64,000 nucleotides of DNA, from positions 22,915,521-22,979,520 of the forward strand of contig OX328113.1 in assembly GCA_946811185.2 (NCBI GenBank), read 5' to 3'. Both the position numbers and the translations under genes were made by a program. Positions 54,818 through 64,000 of this stretch are shown here, piece after piece; positions within the stretch are counted from its first letter, which is position 1; every line of letters begins with the position of its first letter. A model generated the notes under the pieces. That model saw only the letters and a list, made by a program, of their open reading frames with translations, was not told where the DNA came from and searched no databases. The DNA is from Hippopus hippopus (lineage: Eukaryota; Mollusca; Bivalvia; Cardiida; Cardiidae).

Positions 54818-55795
54818 AATGATAATAAGAGTCAAAGAAGAGACAGCTTTTATTTATCATAATGGATTATTTGAGTTCAATGTAATGCCACTAGGACTTT
54901 TTAATGCCCCGCCTATATTCAAAGAGATAGCTGCTGTTGCAGCGCCACAGCGTAGAAACTCTGCAACCCAGATAATAAGATGATTTCCGATCTAATTGTT
55001 AAATAACATTTTATATTATAGTTTGTGAATTAGGAAACCATAATCTTTTGCTAAATTTAATGTGTTTTTCTGATTTCAAAATCAAGTCACTCAGGAATTG
55101 TCATTGATAATGAATGTACTCAAGTTGGACATTGTGGTAAAATGCGAGCTTGGTGCTCGTTGTCCTGTTATTTGCATGTGTTACTGTCAAATGATATTTG
55201 AATCGGTACACAAAAGTCGTAATGAACACAGTTTTCATGGAGTGTAGATGTTGAGACGACAGACGACGACTAGAACTGAAGTTTAACTCTGAGCTATGAA
55301 GTCTAGTCTGTCCTACCATAATATGCGGAATTGAGATACAAAACTAATTAGTCCCCGAACCTGAGAATTTAAGTGACCACTGTTCTCTACAGAAGTTTGT
55401 ACCTTCATCCGCCGCTTCCTGTGAGAAAAGCAGTCAGGGGCTTGGACAGAAAGAACTGGTGTGAGAAAGCCACATGCACAGGTGCACTGACATTGGTAAA
55501 ACGGCATTAAATTCCAACAAACAAAAAAATCGTCCCGATGTTAGTCGGCATGGAAGAAGACAACCAGACCGTTAATAGCTAATTTGTGTGGCACAGATAC
55601 AGTCAGTAACTTTACGAAAAGATTAAGAAGGTGCAGTCTGATCTCTGCTATATTCTAGATCATGACCAAACTGTCTCTTGATCTTGCAGAGGAAATGTAT
55701 TTTTAGCCTTTGAGAAAATGCAATTTATTTATTCAGTAGTGAAATAGTTAATGAGTCAAGTAAAACAAGACAAGCTATATAAGTATGCAGCTAGG
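54818..55795. other. No gene seen
   Basis: A short stretch at 54850-54930 reads HNGLFEFNVMPLGLFNAP, which resembles a reverse-transcriptase fragment (FxVMPFGLxNAP) of a Gypsy/Pao-type element; about 30 codons only. A degraded F core lies near 55630-55690. Nothing else recognised. Confidence 0.45.
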
Positions 55796-55985
55796 TGAAC
55801 CCTTTACCACACAATCCCGACTTTGTGACCATCCTACAGAGGAAGGCTTTTGAAAACATTGTGGAAAAAGGAGAAAATGCTGGTAACCAGCATTTTCTCC
55901 TTTTCCCAAAATATTTTCTTCCTTTTCTGATACAAATCCCATCAGTTGAGTATCATTTTATTTGTCGTTAATCGCTTCGGGTGAA
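55796..55985. mobile_element. E-family MITE
   Basis: ACCCTTTACCACACAATCCC, central palindrome around 55884, right end degraded. Confidence 0.78.
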
Positions 55986-56052
55986 GATCACACTGGCCAA
56001 CGTGAACAACCGACAATTGATAAAATACTTTATTGACAGAATAAGATATTTA

Positions 56053-56312
56053 AGCCATGTCCTGTGACTAGATGGCTTAACCAATCTGCAAAAAGTATCG
56101 ACCCGTGTCAGCCTGTGCAGTCCGCGCAGGCTGACATGGGTCGAAAACTTTTAATAACTGTAAATTTTCTGCATGTAAAAGGACCATTCTTCCACATGAT
56201 TCAGTCGGTTTTTAGACAAAATGGATTTTATAGATCCATAGTGATGTGATGACTTGCTTGGTATAATGTGTCACGGAGATGCATTAAACCCCGTTTTTCA
56301 GGAGTATGGCTC
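56053..56312 (+). mobile_element. C-family MITE downstream of the CHST15-like gene
   Basis: Full length, hairpin around 56105-56135 with one wobble pair (GTGC/GCGC). Lies about 150 bp beyond the stop codon, so it may be in the 3' UTR. Confidence 0.85.
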
Positions 56313-56314
56313 AA

Positions 56315-56320
56315 TTTATT
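56315..56320 (-). terminator. Candidate polyadenylation signal of the CHST15-like gene
   Basis: AATAAA on the minus strand, about 143 nt after the stop codon and immediately beyond the edge of a C element. Positional support only. Confidence 0.3.
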
Positions 56321-56462
56321 GACAGGGTAAAATACTATATAGACAGGATATACTCTCTCAAGCAGTTGATCCTTTTTCCACGATATTTCAAAACCTGCCT
56401 TCAACAAGAGCTCAAAAAGATGTAATCAAGCACTGATAATGAAATAAAACGTAAAATAAGAA

Positions 56463-56653
56463 TCACTCCTCGTTATTGTAATTAAATTTTTCCCCTATTA
56501 ATTTAGCAAGTTCTTTATTAAATGGGTGGTAAAATGAGCGCAGTAGTTTTCTAGTCTGTGGCAACATTTCTCCTACAGCCCTATCCTTTTTTCGACGAGT
56601 GTTTCTCTGATGCATCTGGCTTATTTTCTCCAAGGTTCTGTTTTCCATTGGTT
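56463..56653 (-). CDS. CHST15: CHST15-like terminal exon
   Basis: Acceptor CTCTCTGTTGCAG. Encodes [20 protein letters not shown], then [20 protein letters not shown] and a stop after NYNNEE. The FY(R/H)PFN block is the conserved C-terminal sulfotransferase motif. A SINE inserted 44 bp upstream of this acceptor. Confidence 0.9.
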
Positions 56654-59600
56654 CTGCAACAGAGAGATAAACAGTGAAGTGTGGATCAGTATCAATCGAC
56701 CAGCCCGCATAGCTCAGTTGGTAGAGCGTAGGACTCGTGAACGTGATGTTTCGGGTCACTTAAAGGTGTGGGTTCGATTCCCACGGCTGGCCATCTGAAA
56801 ATACTAATAGTCTGTCGGATGAGACATTAAACCTAGGTCCCGTGTGACGGTGTTATACACCGAGCACGTTAAAGAACCAGGCGTACCTTAGGATGGGTTT
56901 CGTCCTGTATCTGCACTATCCCCCAAACAATACTAACAGCCTTCAGGGGGCGTCGCCCAAATGGACAACCGGTGGCGACGATAAATAAACGCTTATTCAA
57001 TAAATAAATTAGTATCAATCAGTCTGAATTGCATTATAAATCTGAAATCAGAATACCCCACCCTTTTCCACACAACAAAATTGTAGACTTGTCCACATTG
57101 AAAGCATTTGTAGATGACAATTTAAATGTGGTTAAAAATTATGGAATTTGTCTTTGATTGGGTTGAGAACATTGTGGGAAAAGGAGAAATTGCTGGGTAC
57201 CAGCGTTTTCTCCTTTTCCCACAATGTTTTTCAAAAAGCGTCCCTTTGAGGGTCGTTAAAAGTCGGGATTATGTTGTGAAGGGTTGCAATCTTATTCTTA
57301 AAGCACAGTTAGATAGAGTCTAATTTTCTTATCGGCTTAACGTTTCGTTAAGCCAGTCAGAAATTTACGTTCCTTTGAAATTTGAGGGGAAAAAAACTAT
57401 GAGAGTTATTGGAATCGGCTGATACCCCGATACTTTTTGCAGACGCATCGACTCCCCTTTTTCACACAGCAAGGGTCATATACTTGACCAAGCTATTATC
57501 TTACTGAATCACTTAGAAGTATTTAAAGTAAAAGACATGTTTTTATAGGACTGGATGACAGCACTTCCGATGAGACTTTCAAGGAACAAAAGTCTCACTA
57601 TTTGCGGTTTATCAGTTCGATGCTTTTGAGAAAAATACAACCAAAACTCGAAATCATCTCTATCAGTGCCAAAAAAATGCACGTTCTTTTTAGCCTGATC
57701 TTGGATCTGTGCCATTTGCAAAATTTTCTGTTTAAGTCCCTTGCTCTGAGGTGTTAAGGAGGTTTTGAGTTTTTAAGAAAACATAATGGCATACCAAGTT
57801 CAAGAAAGTCGAAAACTTTCTGCATGTATGAGGAAACGTTGTTGGAATACTCTTCTAATTTCAAAACGAGTATCTGTCTCTTTGGAAACACTCTAAAGTA
57901 TTCTTTTAAGTGTTGGAAATAAATACCGATTTGAATTCGAACCTGGAAAATAAAAGATAAACAAGTGAGCAATGCTCTACGAAAATGGGGTTTAATGCAA
58001 TTCCGTGACGCATTATACCAAGAGAGTCATTATATGGCTTGCAACACGCGAAAAGGGGCATTCGGACATTTGCGTAAAGTGTCGTCTCGGATCAGCCTGC
58101 GCTATCCGCGTAGGCTAATCCGAAACGACAATTTCCGTTTTTATGTAATTTTCTGTTTTGTGAATGTCTACTGAAGGACAAAATCTAATGTTGTCGTAAA
58201 GTGCCGTCTCGGATTAGCCTGCGCGGACTGCGCAGGCTGATCCTAGACGACACTTTACGCAAATGTCCGAATGCCCCTTTTCCCGTGTTGAAAGCCATAT
58301 GATTTATGGACGTATAAAATCCATTTTGTCTGACAAACGACTGAATTATGAAGTACACTTGTCCTTTGACATGCAGAAAATTGACCAAAAGCAAAATGAT
58401 TCGATCCAGGTCATCCTGTGCAGTCCGCGCAGGGTGACCTGGGTCGATACTTTTAGCAAATACATTATTTAAACCCTGTTTTTTACATAGTATCACTCAT
58501 TTATAAACTTAAATCTTACAGCGCTCAATGAAATCGTTTATTTATGTAGACAAAGTCTGGGCCTGTATTCACCAACCATTCTGAGTTGGATTCATAATCT
58601 TGATCTAGATTTAGAAAGTAACACAGATTTTATGTGGGTAAACCAAAAGGTTTAGCCAATCTGAAATTGCGTTACTTTCTAAGTCTAGAAAAATGCTTGA
58701 GAACTACTTAGAATGCGAACAAGCCTTGAATGGTTGGTGAATACAGACACAGATGTCTTGCGCCAGACGAATTTTGTTAATCAGTATTATAACTGAAATA
58801 AACCCTCTTTCTCTATGTATCCGACGCCATTTTTCTGGTTTGTTTGTGGGGCGTAGCAACCAAAATACCATGTTACTAAGGCGGGCGTGCCAAACTCACA
58901 TTTGCAGAAAGGTTAGTTACCGGAAGTTTGTTACATGAATAAGATACACATGACTGAATACGTTTAAAAGCATTCGGCACCTCGGGTGATCCGGTGATTA
59001 GACCTGTCCGGAATCGGCCGAGTTGTGACGGGTGCGTTTATAAGGTGAAAAAATGCTCATAACGAGACAGTTCTCACATTTCTAGATTTTCTTCATTATT
59101 GGTCAGATGCAAGACAAACAAGATCGCCTGCACAGTGTACTTCACCGACAATACGATGTCACCCGCTTATACACTAAATCAAATGTAGTAGCCCCGACTT
59201 AGTATCATTTATTTCGAAATATTAATTTTGTACACGAGCGTATGAATACCTTGGAATGTAATACATTGTCTCTAAAATTCAGTAAGATGCTGTTTTATAT
59301 CTGCACAGAATTTATAAGCCCCCATGTACGCTATTTTTCATTTTGACATCTATCATGGCCGTGAGGTCTTAATGACTTCGTCATAGTTTCCTTTAGCAAA
59401 CTCCGAAATTAAATTTTTTGGCTGTTTGAACAACAGCTTTGAATAAATTTGACTATTTTTCCCTCAATAAAACATTAGACAGTGTATAATTGTTTGCTGC
59501 ATCTTTTACCTATAATTTTTTTCCATATTATTAAATCAGAGTATTCCTTTCTCCCATATGAGTGATGTTCTGGCGAAAGCGGGTTTCCAAATCCGTGATG

Positions 59601-61561
59601 CATTATACGAGGCAAGTCATTATAATTGGCTAGCAACACGCGAAAAGGGGCATTCGGACATTTGCGTAAAGTGTCGTCTCGGATCAGCCTGCGCAGTCCG
59701 TGCAGACTAATCCGAGACGACACTTTCCGTTCTTATGTAATTTTCTGTTCTGTGCAAGTCTACTGTATGACAAAATCGAATGTAGTCGTAAAGTGCCGTC
59801 TCGGATTAGCCTGCGCGGACTGCGCAGGCTGATCCGAGACGACACTTTACGCAAATGTCCGAATGCCCCTTTTTGCGTGTTGCAGGCCATATTATAATTA
59901 TGGAACCATAAAATCCATTTTGTTTAACAATCGACTGAATTAAGAGGTAGACTGGTCCTTTGGCATGCAAAAAATTAACCCACAGCATAAAGCAATTGCG
60001 GGGGCTGACCTGAGTCAGGGATCGTATATAACATGTAATTTACGATCCCCGCCTGAGTTGCATTAGGCTAAGCCTCACAAACCATGGCTCATATGTATAC
60101 TTGTATTTCACTTAATAAAATGCAGTGGAATGTATTTTTTTTTCCTTCAAGTATCTTCCTCTTGTGTCATTTTATATCTTCTTTGGTTGATCTATTTAAA
60201 ATATGTTAATTAGATTGGCAGATGGTACCCGTCTCCTACCTTAACACAACCTGGAGGTGGCACGTGATAAACACAATGTCGTAAAGTTTGGTTTTTGAAG
60301 CAGCCGTTCATATACTCTATTGTCTTCTTTACGTCCTCGTGAAAATCTGTCGCACTTTTCTCCTTACCAAAATAAAGGTAATCGGAATAAAGCCTAGAAG
60401 AAAGATTTACCTTCACAAATTAATATAGCCTTCATGAAAATATACCCCTATGTCAATTAACTCTTATCCTGCTTGAAACTTCAATAATGCTAATTCAAAC
60501 TTTTTTTTTTTTGGAGAAAAATATCTTCTTATCAGAGAGTGTAGATCCAAGATCAGACTGCACGTTGTGTGCAGTCTGATCTTGATCTACATTGTCTGCA
60601 GAAGGTCAGTGAGTCGCGCATAATAGCCTCTGGGTTAATACAACTATAAAAATATCAAGATTCTAGGCAATATAGCCTATGAACGTAATTTACTGCAAAG
60701 TAAATCTGTTTTACAAATGATACTACAATTTCAAAATGAGTTGAAGTCATAAGAAGATATTTTTTCATTTTTATTTTCATAATGTATAATCAGCTCTATG
60801 TTAATTTCCTTTATTTTAATTTTTAAACCATCAGCCCTAGTTTGTCAAAGTTTGCAACAAATTATTATCATTATTTTATTCAAGATTAACCCTTAATTCG
60901 GTCAAATTATCTCCCTTTTTAGCTCAATGGTCTGTATATAACATGCATATTTGTACATTTACTATGCTAAAAACCAGGCTTTTATATATTTTTTGTGCAA
61001 AACTAAATGTATTTTCATTAAAATGATGTATATTTGTATATTCTACCGGTAATTTCCCCGTTTAACTGACTACTAAAGAAAAGCGTGCTAAATCCAATAT
61101 AAGCTGAATTTTGGAACTTTATAGACCCTTTTTAAAGGCAAATTTCTCAGAAACGAGCACGGAGACCCATGTCTTTTTTTCTTGTAATTTCCTAGAGACA
61201 TGATGAGCTATGTACGTGCAAAGTTTAAAAAAAAATCTGTCCGTTAGAAAAATTTCTTATATACGTCATTAAATTGTCAATTACCTAACAAATTAAAACA
61301 AAAACCTACTCGCAAAAAAAACCAAGCTAAACAGCATTAGCAACAACAACAACTTGCGATTTCCGAAGTAAATACCAAGCAAAATTATTAAAAAAAAAAA
61401 AATAGGTGAAAACTGCTTTTTCATACTTACAATCCATCCATCCATCCATCAGTCAGTCAATCAGTCAATCAATCAATCAATCAATCAACCAACCAACCAA
61501 CCAACCAACCAACCAACCAACCAATCAATCAACCAACCAACCAACCAACCAACCAACCAAC

Positions 61562-61625
<64 letters not shown>

Positions 61626-62967
61626 TATATGAAACATTGAAAAGCTGAAATCAACTGTTGAATTTCCGTAAATTTCATTTTTCAAAGTTGGGATAACCAG
61701 GTGATTATTTATCAATTAGTTTTCGTAAAGTTGAAATAGGTTTAGTTCTGCCTACAGTCTGCATTTGTATACCTTTGCATCAGCAGGTTATCGTCTTTAA
61801 CCCGTATAGCAGACAAAGAGATTGATAACCCATAATGCTATAAATCAATCAAACTATCATTTTTTTTTTTTTTTCTTTTTTATCGTATTAATTGTCAATC
61901 ATATTTCTAATTCATTATTTTTAAATTGATGGAATTTCAGAAATTGCAGTCAATCAATCAGTCGATCAATCAATAAAGCAGTTACCTATCAATCGGATTT
62001 CGTAAAATCACAATAAATTTGGTGTTGGGATTAAGATGATGTATATAGTCTGCATTTGTGTATTGTGGTTCCGTCAGGTTATCGAACTCGGGTAGCAAAG
62101 TCCAGTAATTATTGTCCCAGAGAGTCGAGGCACTTCCATCTCCTATGGAAAAGAAAGGAATCTAATTTTAAAATTCCCTTGAGTAAACAACCTCGATTTT
62201 TAACGACCATGAGGAAGACAGTTTTTGTCAACATTGTAAAAAAAAAGAAGAAAATGCTGGTTACCAGCATTTTCTCCTTTTCCTAAAATGTAATCTACCC
62301 TGTTAATGAACTCAAGTTCATTTTACCGCTTTCGGATTTATCGTCTGGAGATGCTTTCAATTTGGAATATTCAAAGTTTTGTCGTTTAGGTAAAGGGTGG
62401 CAGATCTGACGACGAACTCTTTTTTTTTTTTATCGGTGTTCTAAAAACAAACTTATGAAGTCAATAATTAGAGTACATCGAATCGGAGCAGTCGTTTCGA
62501 AAGATATCCGTTATAAATGGGGTAATATTCGTCATACTTATCGAAGTTAAAAACATGTCATATACACAAAATGATACTAAATAAGTAATGAACACCTTAT
62601 TTGGATCAAACTGTAGATTCAGATTTAGCCGCTTTGAAAGCAGGAACTTTAAGGGGCATTAACTCTTTTATCAGACGACAAAACTTCAGACTAGTCTAAC
62701 TTTAAAGCATTTGCAGACGACAAATTCAGTGTAACTCAAATCTAAAATTTGTCTATCATAGAGTAGAAAACATTGTGGGAAAAGGAGAAAATGCTGGTTA
62801 CCAGCATTTTCTCCTTTTCCCACATTGTTTTCAAAATCCGTCTTCATCAGGGTCTTTAAAAGGTTTGATTATGTGGTAAAGGGTTAAAACAGATTTTGTT
62901 ACCCAAATTGTAAGAAAATCTTTATAAAGACTGTTAACTTTCATTCGCGTTTAAAGATGGCAGTGAA

Positions 62968-63007
<40 letters not shown>

Positions 63008-63219
63008 CTGTTGTTGTTGTTGTTGTACAAAATATCAACCCCCGCTTCAAGATAAAATTAAAAAAAAAAAATGGTTTAATACCCCTTTAACTGTCTTACC
63101 GAACACTTTCATATGCCAGTTATTGTGGTCCCTCAGTTTGTACACCTCCCGAATCGAATTTTTAAAGATTGAAATATAATAATCCAATTTTGGGTGAGCC
63201 GTCTGACCATGGTCTGAAT
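56463..63219 (-). CDS. CHST15: CHST15-like carbohydrate sulfotransferase, 3' part (5 exons; 5' end outside window)
   Basis: Golgi type II sulfotransferase of the N-acetylgalactosamine 4-sulfate 6-O-sulfotransferase type, which transfers sulfate from PAPS to chondroitin/dermatan sulfate in vertebrates. Exons found: 63219-63100, 62142-61986, 60393-60240, 57942-57795, 56653-56463; GT..AG, phases consistent, about 256 residues. Family blocks in order are [33 protein letters not shown] (the 3'-phosphate-binding Arg and Ser of the PAPS site), ADFHE-like [56 protein letters not shown], and [15 protein letters not shown] near the C-terminus. The N-terminal membrane anchor and the 5'-PSB motif would lie beyond base 64000. 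Molluscs carry many CHST15-like paralogues, so the exact substrate is not implied. Confidence 0.9.
56698..57010 (+). mobile_element. tRNA-derived SINE with 10-bp target duplication
   Basis: Head 56703-56793 resembles a tRNA, with an A box (TAGCTCAGTTGG) and B box (GGTTCGATTCC). A body follows (GATGAGACATTAAACCTAGG ... CACGTTAAAGAACC) of the type conserved across invertebrate SINEs, and the tail is AAATAAACG/AATAAATAAA-like. Flanks show the direct repeat AGTATCAATC at 56688-56697 and 57011-57020. Same-strand orientation is opposite to the host gene, in its last intron. Confidence 0.88.
57055..57288. mobile_element. E-family MITE in the CHST15-like last intron
   Basis: CACAACAAAATTGTAGACTTG, palindrome around 57200, GTTAAAAGTCGGGATTATG. 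Confidence 0.8.
57795..57942 (-). CDS. CHST15: CHST15-like internal exon d
   Basis: Acceptor TTTTATTTTCCAG, donor GTATGC. Encodes [46 protein letters not shown], a hallmark sulfotransferase segment (LxLRxEDxxxN...KVFxFLxLG). Confidence 0.92.
57967..58499 (+). mobile_element. C-family MITE split by a D element (composite 1)
   Basis: C sequence resumes after the D insertion (GATTTATGGACGTATAAAATCC). Hairpin core retained around 58410-58440. Located in the CHST15-like intron between exons c and d. Confidence 0.85.
58035..58297 (+). mobile_element. D-family MITE nested in a C element
   Basis: 263 bp, TGGCTTGCAACACGCG to its inverse, TA on both sides (58033-58034, 58298-58299). It interrupts the C copy 57967-58499 just after GTCATTA. 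Confidence 0.92.
58557..58750. repeat. Family A element
   Basis: GCCTGTATTCACCAACCATT at left and AATGGTTGGTGAATACAGAC at right; core AAACCAAAAGGTTTAGCC. Confidence 0.75.
58751..59559. other. No gene seen (intron of the CHST15-like gene)
   Basis: No repeat or exon recognised. Confidence 0.45.
59560..60091 (+). mobile_element. C-family MITE split by a D element (composite 2)
   Basis: Same arrangement as composite 1. In the place of the usual C hairpin there is a different small palindrome (GGGATCGTATATAAC / TTTACGATCCC at about 60018-60049), so this C copy has lost its standard stem-loop. Confidence 0.8.
59627..59889 (+). mobile_element. D-family MITE nested in a second C element
   Basis: 263 bp, same length as the copy at 58 kb, inserted within a few bases of the same point of its host C element (after GTCATTATAAT). 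Confidence 0.92.
60240..60393 (-). CDS. CHST15: CHST15-like internal exon c
   Basis: Acceptor TTTCTTCTAG, donor GTAGGA. Encodes [20 protein letters not shown], then a Cys pair ([15 protein letters not shown]) matching the CHST15 (E)NCMLDYSLRACVY segment. Confidence 0.92.
60457..60638 (-). mobile_element. F-family MITE, reverse orientation
   Basis: TTAA at both ends (60457-60460, 60635-60638). Hairpin 60551-60581 has perfect arms and a different loop, GTTGT. Located in the CHST15-like intron between exons b and c. Confidence 0.82.
60639..61430. other. No gene seen (intron of the CHST15-like gene)
   Basis: AT-rich, with A-runs at 61312 and 61390; no exon recognised. Confidence 0.45.
61431..61626. 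repeat. (CATC)/(AATC)/(AACC)n tetranucleotide array
   Basis: About 195 bp in blocks: CATC, AGTC, AATC, AACC, AATC, AACC, AATC. In the CHST15-like intron between exons b and c. The alternating block structure suggests point mutation followed by expansion. Confidence 0.95.
61986..62142 (-). CDS. CHST15: CHST15-like internal exon b (PAPS-binding start)
   Basis: Acceptor TTTTCCATAG, donor GTAACT. Encodes [20 protein letters not shown], the [20 protein letters not shown] segment and PIDR, where Arg belongs to the 3'-phosphosulfate-binding motif. It has no ATG-started ORF and is missed by simple ORF calling. Confidence 0.92.
62175..62400. mobile_element. E-family MITE
   Basis: Palindrome GAAAATGCTGGTTACCAGC and right part ATCGTCTGGAGATGCTTTC, GTTTAGGTAAAGGG. 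Just upstream of the CHST15-like exon b acceptor. Confidence 0.8.
62659..62887. mobile_element. E-family MITE, intact
   Basis: TTAA at both ends, perfect central palindrome at about 62774-62824 (GTGGGAAAAGGAGAAAATGC and inverse). One of the best-preserved copies. Confidence 0.88.
62969..63028. repeat. (TTA)n and (TTG)n microsatellites
   Basis: About twelve TTA units and six TTG units in the CHST15-like intron. Confidence 0.95.
63100..63219 (-). CDS. CHST15: CHST15-like internal exon a
   Basis: Acceptor TTTACTTTTTCAG, donor GTAAGA. Encodes [28 protein letters not shown], which aligns with the region just before the GEASASTMWDN-type block of vertebrate CHST15. A purine-rich microsatellite (63275-63385) lies just upstream of its acceptor. 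Less certain than the other four exons because the sequence is less conserved, but the 120-nt length fits both phases. Confidence 0.72.
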
Positions 63220-63274
63220 CTGAAAAAGTAAATCTGAAAACTAAAGCCCCTTAAAATTAGACTTTGACCTGTAA

Positions 63275-63385
63275 GAAAAAGAAGAAAAAGAAGGAAAAGA
63301 AGAAGAAGAAGAAAGAAGAGGAAGGGGAGGATGAGGAGGCGGAGAAGAAGAAGAAGAAGATGATGATGATGATGATGATGATGAT
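63275..63385. repeat. (GAA)/(GGA)/(GAT)n purine tract
   Basis: Purine-only on the plus strand for about 85 bp, then nine GAT/ATG units. On the gene strand it is a pyrimidine tract 55 bp upstream of the exon a acceptor. Embedded in an E copy, whose left half it replaces. Confidence 0.9.
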
Positions 63386-63545
63386 TTGTGAAAATGCGGG
63401 CAACCAGCATTTTCTTCTTTTCCAACAATGTTTTCTACCCTATCAATGACAAATTTCACCGTTTGAGTCACAATTAAATTGTACTCTCAAATCGCTTTCA
63501 GTTTGGACACGTATACATTTTTCTCATGTGGTAAAGAGTAACGCT
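63386..63545. repeat. E-family right half
   Basis: GCAACCAGCATTTTCTTC to ATGTGGTAAAGAGTAACG; the left half is replaced by the purine microsatellite. Confidence 0.7.
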
Positions 63546-63944
63546 TTTAATTAAAGCGTTACTCGCGAAAGAAGAAGCTTTTACGAACAGCAAAGTCTGA
63601 ATTGTGGTCTGCATCGCCCGCATTGTTAGTTACGCCTGTATGATAAAATGCTTTCTAATCTTCAGTCCAGTGCATTTCTGGCCTTCAAAAAAGCCAGGTT
63701 CATCCATCTGGGACCGTCAAAGAGTTGAGACTATCTGACATACAGGTGGTTTTCCCTAGCTCAGTACGTGGTTAAGGTATTTAGTCTGTAGCCCAAGGGT
63801 TCTTGGTCCCATTTCGATAAGCGAAGCCTTCGCGACCGAATGTCCTCTGGAGAGGCTCTTTAGAGTCCAAGCCTACTGCGAGTGTATAGCCATCATACTT
63901 GTACTCGTCGTACTCGTATTGTTTCTAAAACCTGTCTCGTAAAT
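63546..63944. other. Intron or 5' region of the CHST15-like gene; possible tRNA-like SINE remnant
   Basis: CTAGCTCAGTACGTGGTTAAGG at 63757 and GGGTTCTTGGTCCC at 63798 resemble a degraded A box and B box, about 40 bp apart. Too diverged to call. Confidence 0.3.
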
Positions 63945-64000
63945 AATTTCGTGTTTTAACGACCCTGGTGAAAAGGGCTGTCAAAAATAATGTGGGGAAA
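63945..64000. repeat. E-family copy cut by the window edge
   Basis: CGTGTTTTAACGACCCTGGTG then ATAATGTGGGGAAA at the last base. Confidence 0.6.

Noticed and set aside
56703..56793. Functional tRNA gene
   Set aside because: A and B boxes are present, but acceptor-stem pairing is poor, the length is about 90 nt, a SINE body and tail follow, and the whole unit has a target duplication.
57509..57721. CHST15-like exon in the 57.5-57.7 kb minus ORF
   Set aside because: The flanking exons d and terminal already join in phase and the peptide has no sulfotransferase similarity.
61406..61648. [12 protein letters not shown] repeat protein
   Set aside because: Translation of a tetranucleotide microsatellite in an intron.

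Overview
The window is eukaryotic and almost certainly metazoan. It is AT-rich, genes are split by introns with GT..AG junctions, and most of the sequence is short interspersed repeats. The gene content (tRNA-splicing endonuclease TSEN2, a clavesin CRAL-TRIO protein, a CHST15-like sulfotransferase, a doublecortin-domain protein) together with the repeat style suggests a bivalve mollusc. That assignment is an inference from repeat style, not a measured match.

Layout. 0-16.8 kb is gene-poor: a dead mariner-type transposase with an inverted second copy, a 914-bp foldback element with an 8-bp target duplication, a 65-bp minisatellite and many MITEs. At 16.86-17.23 kb (minus) lies the first coding exon of a doublecortin (DCX) protein; 394 bp to its left is a 172-bp, still-open duplicate of that exon. 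17.2-29 kb is again repeats, including a 1.2-kb TA-flanked element carrying a nested TTAA-flanked element. TSEN2 occupies 29,272-38,917 on the minus strand in ten phase-consistent exons (756 aa, catalytic Tyr/His/Lys all present). Clavesin occupies 42,401-50,488 on the plus strand in five phase-consistent exons (327 aa). These two are divergently transcribed from a ~3.5-kb intergenic region. The last five exons of a CHST15-type sulfotransferase lie at 56,463-63,219 (minus); its 5' part is beyond the right edge.

Repeats are named here by letter. C: ~260 bp, ends GAGCCATGCTCTG. D: ~263 bp, ends TGGCTTGCAACACGCG, TA-flanked. E: ~225 bp, TTAA plus CCCTTTACC ends and a long zero-loop central palindrome, by far the commonest. 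F: ~200 bp, also TTAA plus CCCTT. A: ~150-200 bp palindrome around a GATTGGCTAAACC core. B: ends TGATGGCATATTTCTGCC, TA-flanked. There are also several Helitron/Helentron-like non-autonomous elements with subterminal inverted repeats and a 3' hairpin.

The genes are ordinary housekeeping or cell-biology genes with no obvious joint pathway. The unusual content is in the repeats: a 13-5-13 stem-loop module shared by C, D and F with paired changes in the stem, several nested insertions that give relative dates, a composite C-with-D unit seen twice with the same insertion point, and a duplicated DCX exon beside a templated insertion.
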